Assembly: GCF_964253085.1 (NCBI RefSeq)
Contig: NZ_CAXUQH020000001.1
Coordinates: 4,774,001-4,838,000, forward strand
Length of the DNA: 64,000 bases
From: Paenibacillus_E sp964253085
Lineage (GTDB): Bacteria; Bacillota; Bacilli; Paenibacillales; NBRC-103111
Direction: 5' to 3'
The notes under the pieces: generated by a model
The model's input: only the letters and a program-made list of their open reading frames with translations
Database searches by the model: none
Told to the model about the DNA's origin: nothing
Made by a program: the position numbers and the translations under genes
Shown here: in pieces, positions 59,046 to 64,000 of the stretch
How positions within the stretch are numbered: the stretch's first letter is position 1
How the letters are laid out: every line of letters begins with the position of its first letter

Positions 59046-60284
59046 TTAAAACGTCAATACCCAGTTCCCCGCACGGAAGATCGGTTCAATCGTGCCATCA
59101 GCTAGTTCCCCATCGATTTCAAGCTCCGCAGAACCAATCATGAAGTCCACATGAATCAAGGAGCTATTCCCTCCTCGAGCCATCAACTCAGCATTCGACA
59201 ACTTGGTACCATCCTTCAAATTAATCGGATAACAGCTACCCAACGCTAAATGACAGGATGCATTCTCATCAATGCCCGTATTGTAGAAAATACGATTTAA
59301 ATTGGAAATCGGAGAATCGAACGGCACGAGTGCAACCTCACCTAAATAACGCGCCCCTTCATCCATATCCAGTAAACGTGCCAAATGGTCATAACCAACC
59401 TCTGCTTGGAAGTCCACAACCTTACCCGCTTCGAACGTGAAGGTAAACCGATCAACTAATGCGCCATTAATATTCAAAGGCATTGTACTCGCTACCTTAC
59501 CACTAACACCTGTTCGGTTTGGTATGGTGAACACTTCTTCCGTCGGCATATTCGCTACATACCGGATACCCCGAGCATTCTCATTATCCCCGCCCAGCCA
59601 AATATGTCCTTCCGGCAGTTCGACACGCAAATCCGTACCTGTTGCTCGATAACGCAGAGCTTTATAGCTTCTTTCATTCAATAAACTATGCGTTGCACTC
59701 AGCGTATCCAAATGTGACTGCCAAGCTGCTACGGGATTCTCTTCATAAACACGGTTGACTTGGAAAATGGCATCCCACATCGCAGGAATACGCTGCTCCT
59801 CCGGCAGATCCGCATAGACAATCGAAGCCCAAGCTTCTGTTGGTGCTTTAATTAAACACCAGCTAAACTCACCTGTACGCACATATTGCTGATACTTGGC
59901 TCTTGCCGTTGAAGCGGCTTTCGATGCCCGCGAAATTAAACTAGCATCAATACCATCGTACAAATTCGGATTCGGTACCTTAATGTTCAATAAGGCTCCT
60001 CCGTTTTCAACAAAGCGTTCGAGCATCGTCGTATACCACTCCGGGTAGTAGTCCATTGAATCTTCTTGACCATAATCAAATTTATTCCGAGTAACGACAT
60101 CATCCTGCCAATGCACATGGACAAAATTTGCGCCAGCCTCATACGCTTTCTGAACGATTAATCTCGTTAAATCCAATGTTTCAATGGGAGCTTCAACCAG
60201 CAAATCTTGACCTTTATTCAAGTTAACCCCTATTCGAATCACTAACTCTGCATACTTTTCTAAATTTCGATTGAAATTGTCCAT
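59046..60284 (-). CDS. M29 family aminopeptidase (AmpS-like)
   Basis: 412 residues with the M29 layout: GVNLNKGQDLLVEAPIETLDL, HVHWQDD, the metal-binding E and H residues seen in FTFEAGKVVDFQAE, GEVALVPFDSPISN, CHLALGSCYP and the end HVDFMIGSAELEIDG. These are cytosolic metalloaminopeptidases (thermophilic T/S/II-type family) with broad substrate range. It lies between lexA and glnA on the opposite strand to lexA; a separate terminator divides it from glnA. Confidence 0.9.
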   Translation of the reverse strand: MDNFNRNLEKYAELVIRIGVNLNKGQDLLVEAPIETLDLTRLIVQKAYEAGANFVHVHWQDDVVTRNKFDYGQEDSMDYYPEWYTTMLERFVENGGALLNIKVPNPNLYDGIDASLISRASKAASTARAKYQQYVRTGEFSWCLIKAPTEAWASIVYADLPEEQRIPAMWDAIFQVNRVYEENPVAAWQSHLDTLSATHSLLNERSYKALRYRATGTDLRVELPEGHIWLGGDNENARGIRYVANMPTEEVFTIPNRTGVSGKVASTMPLNINGALVDRFTFTFEAGKVVDFQAEVGYDHLARLLDMDEGARYLGEVALVPFDSPISNLNRIFYNTGIDENASCHLALGSCYPINLKDGTKLSNAELMARGGNSSLIHVDFMIGSAELEIDGELADGTIEPIFRAGNWVLTF

Positions 60285-60308
60285 AGTTCAATTCTTCTCC
60301 TTCGCATT

Positions 60309-60348
60309 AAAAAGCCCATCAGGCTCTCATAAACGAGGCTGACGGGCT
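60309..60348 (-). terminator. Intrinsic terminator of glnA
   Basis: Minus-strand stem GAGCCCGTCAG with its partner CTGATGGGC, plus an inner CTC/GAG, followed by UUUUU. Separates glnA from the aminopeptidase gene. Confidence 0.85.
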
Positions 60349-60376
60349 CTAATTATCTAATTGTATGAATCAAAAC

Positions 60377-61717
60377 CTAGTACAGGGATAGATATTGATC
60401 TCTTTCCCATTGGTGAACTTGTGTACGGTACATGTCCCACTCAATTTCTTTCAACTCATAGAAATGAGCAAGAGCATGCTCACCTAGCGTGTCGCAAACA
60501 ACATCATCACGAAGTAATTCGTCTAATGCTTGTTTCAAGTTAAGCGGCAAGCTTGGAATACCTTCGCTCTCACGCTCTTCTTCCGTCATCACATAAATGT
60601 TGCGATCTGTTGGCGGAGGAAGCTGCATTTTGTTCTTAATGCCATCCAAACCAGCTGCTAACATAACTGCCAAAGCTAGGTAAGGATTCGCTGCTGGATC
60701 CGGGTTACGAACTTCAACACGTGTACTTAGACCGCGGGAAGCTGGAATCCGAATCATCGGACTGCGGTTACTAGCGGACCAAGCTACATAGCAAGGTGCT
60801 TCATAACCAGGAACTAGACGTTTGTATGAGTTAACGGTTGGGTTCGTAATTGCAGCGAAAGAACGCGCATGACGAAGTACACCAGCCATATATTGTCTTG
60901 CAACCGTGCTCAAGCCTAATTTGTCGCTCTCATCGTAGAACGCATTCGTTTCACCTTTGAACAAGGATTGGTGACAGTGCATACCAGATCCATTCATTCC
61001 GAACAACGGCTTCGGCATAAATGTAGCATGCAAACCATGCTGTCTAGCTACCGTTTTAACAACTAGTTTGAAAGTTTGAATTTGGTCAGCAGCTTTAATC
61101 GCATCTGCATATTTAAAGTCGATTTCGTGCTGGCCTGGCGCTACTTCATGGTGAGAAGCTTCAATTTCGAAGCCCATTTCTTCCAATGTTAGCACGATAT
61201 CACGACGGCAGTTTTCCCCAAGATCCATCGGCGCCAAATCGAAGTAACCGCCTTGGTCATTCAATTCGGTTGTTGGGTTGCCTTTGTCATCTGTTTTGAA
61301 CAAGAAGAATTCCGGCTCAGGTCCAACATTCATTGCTGTGTAGCCCATTTCTTCCGCTTGTTTCAAAGCATTTTTCAAAATGGCACGTGGATCCCCAGGG
61401 AACGGAGTACCGTCTGGCATATAGATATCGCAGATCAATCGAGCGACTTTGCTTTCAGTTACCCATGGGAAAATAACCCATGTATCTAAATCGGGATATA
61501 AATACATATCCGATTCTTCAATTCGCACATACCCTTCGATGGAAGATCCATCGAACATCATTTTATTATCAAGCGCTTTCTCAAGTTGGCTCAGAGGGAT
61601 TTCGACGTTCTTAATACTTCCCATCAAGTCTGTGAACTGCAAACGGATGAAACGAACGTTTTCTGCTTTCGCAATGCGAAGAATATCTTCTTTGGAATAG
61701 TTAATGTTATAGCTCAC
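60377..61717 (-). CDS. glnA: Glutamine synthetase type I
   Basis: 446 residues, the short alpha-type GS of Firmicutes. Motifs: FTDLMGSIKNVEIPL, MFDGSSIEGYVRI, GPEPEFFLF, SHHEVAPGQHEIDFKY (metal/ammonia), HCHQSLF, RVEVRNPDPAANPYLALAVMLAAGLDGI and the C-terminal LREIEWDMYRTQVHQWERD. It makes glutamine from glutamate and ammonia and, in Bacillus, is feedback-inhibited and can bind and regulate GlnR/TnrA. It is downstream of glnR in the same operon (about 45 bases). Confidence 0.96.
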   Translation of the reverse strand: MSYNINYSKEDILRIAKAENVRFIRLQFTDLMGSIKNVEIPLSQLEKALDNKMMFDGSSIEGYVRIEESDMYLYPDLDTWVIFPWVTESKVARLICDIYMPDGTPFPGDPRAILKNALKQAEEMGYTAMNVGPEPEFFLFKTDDKGNPTTELNDQGGYFDLAPMDLGENCRRDIVLTLEEMGFEIEASHHEVAPGQHEIDFKYADAIKAADQIQTFKLVVKTVARQHGLHATFMPKPLFGMNGSGMHCHQSLFKGETNAFYDESDKLGLSTVARQYMAGVLRHARSFAAITNPTVNSYKRLVPGYEAPCYVAWSASNRSPMIRIPASRGLSTRVEVRNPDPAANPYLALAVMLAAGLDGIKNKMQLPPPTDRNIYVMTEEERESEGIPSLPLNLKQALDELLRDDVVCDTLGEHALAHFYELKEIEWDMYRTQVHQWERDQYLSLY

Positions 61718-61761
61718 GTGTGCATTCTCCTCTCAAATGTTAAGCGATTTGATAAACGATT

Positions 61762-62172
61762 TTACTTGTAAAATCGGGATAGCTGTCCTTGAATCAAGGA
61801 AACCTGATCCGGGCGTTTACCCCCGCCAATCAATTGTTGCTTCAGCATTTTGTGCAATTGAGAGTCGGTTAATTCTTTCCGTTTCACTTCGGTGTGCTCA
61901 TTTAGAATCGTTGCATCCTCTGAGTCCTTATCTACTGGGATAAGAACTTGCTTGATACCCGCAATGTTCACACCTTTTTCAATCAAATCTTTAATCTCAA
62001 GAAGACGTTCCACGTCATTGAACGAATAAAGCCGTTGATTACCAGCTGTACGAGCTGGGATGATCAATTCATGTTGCTCATAGTAACGAATTTGTCGTGC
62101 TGTTAAATCGGTCAGCTTCATGACGATCCCAATGGGGAATAACGCCATATTCCTACGTATTTCATCACTCAT
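61762..62172 (-). CDS. glnR: GlnR, MerR-family nitrogen repressor
   Basis: About 136 residues from ATG 62172 (GGAG 8 bases upstream; ATG 62181 is in frame but worse). MerR HTH: PIGIVMKLTDLTARQIRYYEQHELI, then a short dimer helix (DVERLLEIKDLIEKGVNIAGIK) and the tail LSRFYK. In Bacillus GlnR represses glnRA and ureases when nitrogen is plentiful, acting with feedback-inhibited glutamine synthetase. Its own promoter carries a predicted GlnR/TnrA site at 62241-62257. Confidence 0.93.
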   Translation of the reverse strand: MSDEIRRNMALFPIGIVMKLTDLTARQIRYYEQHELIIPARTAGNQRLYSFNDVERLLEIKDLIEKGVNIAGIKQVLIPVDKDSEDATILNEHTEVKRKELTDSQLHKMLKQQLIGGGKRPDQVSLIQGQLSRFYK

Positions 62173-62207
62173 GCTAATCACTCCTGGTCAGTAAGTACCT
62201 CACTCTT

Positions 62208-62236
62208 ATTGTACCTTCCTAACAAAAACGTGTCAA
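62208..62236 (-). promoter_or_regulatory. Predicted sigma-A promoter of glnRA
   Basis: TTGACA (complement of 62231-62236), 17-base spacer, TACAAT (complement of 62208-62213): -35 perfect, -10 one base off. The GlnR site ends four bases upstream of the -35. Confidence 0.8.
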
Positions 62237-62240
62237 GGAG

Positions 62241-62257
62241 TGTCAGGTTTGTTCACA
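62241..62257 (-). promoter_or_regulatory. GlnR/TnrA operator upstream of glnRA
   Basis: TGTGAACAAACCTGACA read on the minus strand fits TGTNA-N7-TNACA exactly, just upstream of the -35 element, as at Bacillus glnRA. Confidence 0.8.
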
Positions 62258-62267
62258 GTTTAATTTT

Positions 62268-63518
62268 TCACAGTAATCCCTTGTCTTCCATATGTTGGAT
62301 AGCGGTTAGTACACCTAACTTGCAATGTGAGTAGGTCAAGCCGCCTTGCATATAGGCGATAAAAGGTTCACGAATTGGCGCATCGGCAGACAGCTCTAAG
62401 CTGCCACCTTGAATGAACGTCCCTGCTGCCATGATAACAGGATGCTCATAGCCAGGCATATCCCAAGGCTCAGGTACCACATGCGAATCGACAGCAGACG
62501 CCTTCTGAATGCCTTGCACGAACGTAATCAAGTGCTCCGCCGACGTGAAGCGGATCGCTTGAATCAAGTCCGTCCGCTGCGCATCCCAGCGCGGAGAGCT
62601 GATGAAGCCGAGGTCTTCGAATATCGCTGCCGCGAAGACCGAGCCCTTGACTGCTTGCCCCACCAAATGCGGGGCAAGGAATAGCCCTTGAAACATGGCT
62701 CGCGTCGCGCCGAGCATGGCTCCAACCTCGCCCCCAATACCGGGGGCGGTCAATCTGTACGCGGCGAGCTCCACGAGGTCGCGTCGCCCGGCGATATAGC
62801 CGCCCGAAGGGGCGATGCCGCCGCCCGGGTTTTTGATCAGCGAGCCGGCCATCAGATCGACGCCCACTTGCGTCGGCTCCTGCAGCTCGGTAAATTCACC
62901 ATAGCAATTGTCTACGAAGACAATGAGCTCTGGGTTGATCTCTTTGACAAATCGGACCATTTCGCCGATTTGTTCCACGGTGAACGACGGCCGCCACGAG
63001 TAGCCGCGTGAACGTTGGATGCCGATTACCTTCGTTTTCGGCTGAATGGCTGCCGTGATTGCCGCCCAATCCGGCGAGCCATCCTCCAGAAGCGCGACTT
63101 CACTGTAGCCGATGCCGAAGTCTTGCAGCGAGCCCGTGCCGTCGCCAGGCTTACCAATGACCTTATGCAATGTATCATAGGGCTTACCTGTGATGTAAAG
63201 TAGATGTTCGCCAGGACGCAGAACACCGAACAAAGCGGTTCCGATGGTATGTGTTCCCGATACAAAGTGTGGGCGAACTAGCGCTGCTTCAGCTCCCATT
63301 GCATCTGCATAGACAAGGTCAAGCACTTCTCTGCCCCGATCATTGTAGCCATAACCCGTTGAAGAAGCAAAATGATAATCACTTACTTTATGTTCCTGGA
63401 AGGCACGAATCACCTTCCATTGATTCAGATCGATGGTTTTCTCAATTTGGCGAAAAGCGCTCTCTACACGCTGCTCGGCCCTTTCCATTCTGGCCATTAC
63501 TTTTTCCCCGAAATGCAT
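62268..63518 (-). CDS. YnbB-like PLP enzyme (methionine gamma-lyase family)
   Basis: About 416 residues from ATG 63518, one base after the hflX stop, so co-transcribed. Fold-type I PLP enzyme of the 'aluminium resistance'/methionine gamma-lyase-like family: GTHTIGTALFGVL, VIGIQRSRGYSWRPSF, VFVDNCYGEFTE, the Schiff-base Lys in SLIKNPGGGIAPSGGYI, and GGEVGAMLGATRAM. The reaction in Firmicutes is not settled; C-S lyase activity is usually assumed. The 3' half (about 62530-63150) is strongly GC-rich. The order hflX-ynbB-glnR-glnA is as in Bacillus. Confidence 0.87.
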   Translation of the reverse strand: MHFGEKVMARMERAEQRVESAFRQIEKTIDLNQWKVIRAFQEHKVSDYHFASSTGYGYNDRGREVLDLVYADAMGAEAALVRPHFVSGTHTIGTALFGVLRPGEHLLYITGKPYDTLHKVIGKPGDGTGSLQDFGIGYSEVALLEDGSPDWAAITAAIQPKTKVIGIQRSRGYSWRPSFTVEQIGEMVRFVKEINPELIVFVDNCYGEFTELQEPTQVGVDLMAGSLIKNPGGGIAPSGGYIAGRRDLVELAAYRLTAPGIGGEVGAMLGATRAMFQGLFLAPHLVGQAVKGSVFAAAIFEDLGFISSPRWDAQRTDLIQAIRFTSAEHLITFVQGIQKASAVDSHVVPEPWDMPGYEHPVIMAAGTFIQGGSLELSADAPIREPFIAYMQGGLTYSHCKLGVLTAIQHMEDKGLL

Positions 63519-63519
63519 C

Positions 63520-64000
63520 TTAGTTGCTCTCTCCCTCGTTCTCATCCTGCTCTGCCTTTGCTACCGATTGATCGTAATCTACCAGCAAATAAGCTTGTTT
63601 CACGTAATCTTCTTTGTTCACTCTTACCTTGAAGATCATGTCTTCCCCATCCACATCTGTCTCCAGCACCTCACCAATGCGGTACATGAGGGCGATAATA
63701 TCCCCTTTATTGGCTGGAATGCGGAACTCTTTGCTATCTCCCATGAGCTTATTCTCAATAGTGATGCGGAGTCTTTCCAAATCTTCAGGCGTATAGGCAC
63801 TCATTTTCATGAATTCGCCTTCCGTTGAAAGCATCTCCAAATCTGGGCCAGGACAAAGATCAATTTTATTAAAAATGGTGATTTGTTCTTTCTGATGAGC
63901 GCCAAGCTCTTCTAATACTTCTTGTACAACACGCATTTGCTCGCCCCGCATATCCGTTGAGCTATCTACTACATGCAGAATCAAATCCGCCTCATTCGCC
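63520..64000 (-). CDS. hflX: HflX GTPase, C-terminal part (cut by window end)
   Basis: About 160 C-terminal residues; the frame runs on past base 64000. It contains the end of the GTPase domain: LILHVVDSSTDMRGEQMRVVQEVLEELG, TIFNKIDLCPGP (NKID, G4) and SAYTPEDLERLRITIENKL, followed by the short C-terminal domain with FRIPANKGDIIALMYRIGEVLETD. HflX binds and splits stalled 70S ribosomes. Identification rests on these motifs and on the conserved order with the ynbB-type gene and glnRA. Confidence 0.9.
   Translation of the reverse strand, partial: ANEADLILHVVDSSTDMRGEQMRVVQEVLEELGAHQKEQITIFNKIDLCPGPDLEMLSTEGEFMKMSAYTPEDLERLRITIENKLMGDSKEFRIPANKGDIIALMYRIGEVLETDVDGEDMIFKVRVNKEDYVKQAYLLVDYDQSVAKAEQDENEGESN

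Noticed and set aside
1..64000. CRISPR array, prophage or integrase-type island
   Set aside because: No spaced direct repeats, no phage structural genes, no integrase and no tRNA attachment site were seen.

Overview
The window looks like a chromosomal segment of a spore-forming Gram-positive bacterium of the order Bacillales, most likely Paenibacillaceae (Paenibacillus or a close relative). Evidence is the gene content and order: hflX-ynbB-type lyase-glnR-glnA as in Bacillus; lexA divergent from a yneA-type LysM protein and a DUF896 (YnzC) gene; kapB; mrfAB (yprAB); S-layer-homology proteins; strong AGGAGG ribosome binding sites; many GTG and TTG starts. Base composition is moderate, with sharp GC-rich patches inside a few core genes. 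I found no tRNA, rRNA, CRISPR array or prophage. One short inverted-repeat (MITE-like) element is present at 5241-5406.

Layout. 1-3.6 kb: a truncated TRIC/UPF0126 membrane protein, a Gfo/Idh/MocA oxidoreductase and a small kapB-thioredoxin group. 3.6-10.5 kb: three different ABC-F ATPases with an M42 metallopeptidase and a Dabb-domain protein. 10.5-21.1 kb: a Tad/Flp pilus operon on the minus strand, running from a 31-aa ORF through CpaE-like, CpaF/TadA, TadB, TadC, Flp pilin, three TadE/TadG-like pseudopilins and a TadV prepilin peptidase to an FHA protein. Two of its genes seem to start at non-canonical codons (AUA, AUU), and an intrinsic terminator lies in its leader. 21-24 kb: a thioesterase, TspO, and a Ser/Thr kinase fused to a MinD/CpaE-like P-loop domain. 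24-32 kb: a FtsJ/RlmM-type methyltransferase, an ABC ATPase and a DNA-repair group (cREC protein, endonuclease IV, Fpg/Nei glycosylase, MrfB nuclease, MrfA helicase). 32-45 kb: a nitroreductase and a complete type IV pilus operon on the minus strand (pilB-pilT-pilC-pilin-pilD-pilM-pilN-pilO-stalk protein-two minor pilins), with a convergent PilX-like surface protein. 45-51 kb: a membrane hydrolase, an acyltransferase/OlsB-like GNAT pair and a large S-layer-anchored carbohydrate-binding-type protein. 51-57 kb: RNase Z, MetH, MtnD and a HAD hydrolase. 57-64 kb: an SOS control region with four LexA boxes, an M29 aminopeptidase, glnA-glnR under a GlnR site, the lyase, and a truncated hflX.

Functional picture. 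Two separate pilus machines (Tad and type IV) sit within 35 kb, each with its own prepilin peptidase. The Tad locus lies near a kinase carrying a CpaE-like ATPase domain and ends in an FHA phosphothreonine reader, so phosphorylation control of pilus assembly is an attractive but untested hypothesis. PilB carries two MshEN-type motifs, suggesting c-di-GMP control of the other system. The most unusual items are the probable AUU/AUA starts and the terminator-containing leaders of the Tad operon and the kinase gene.
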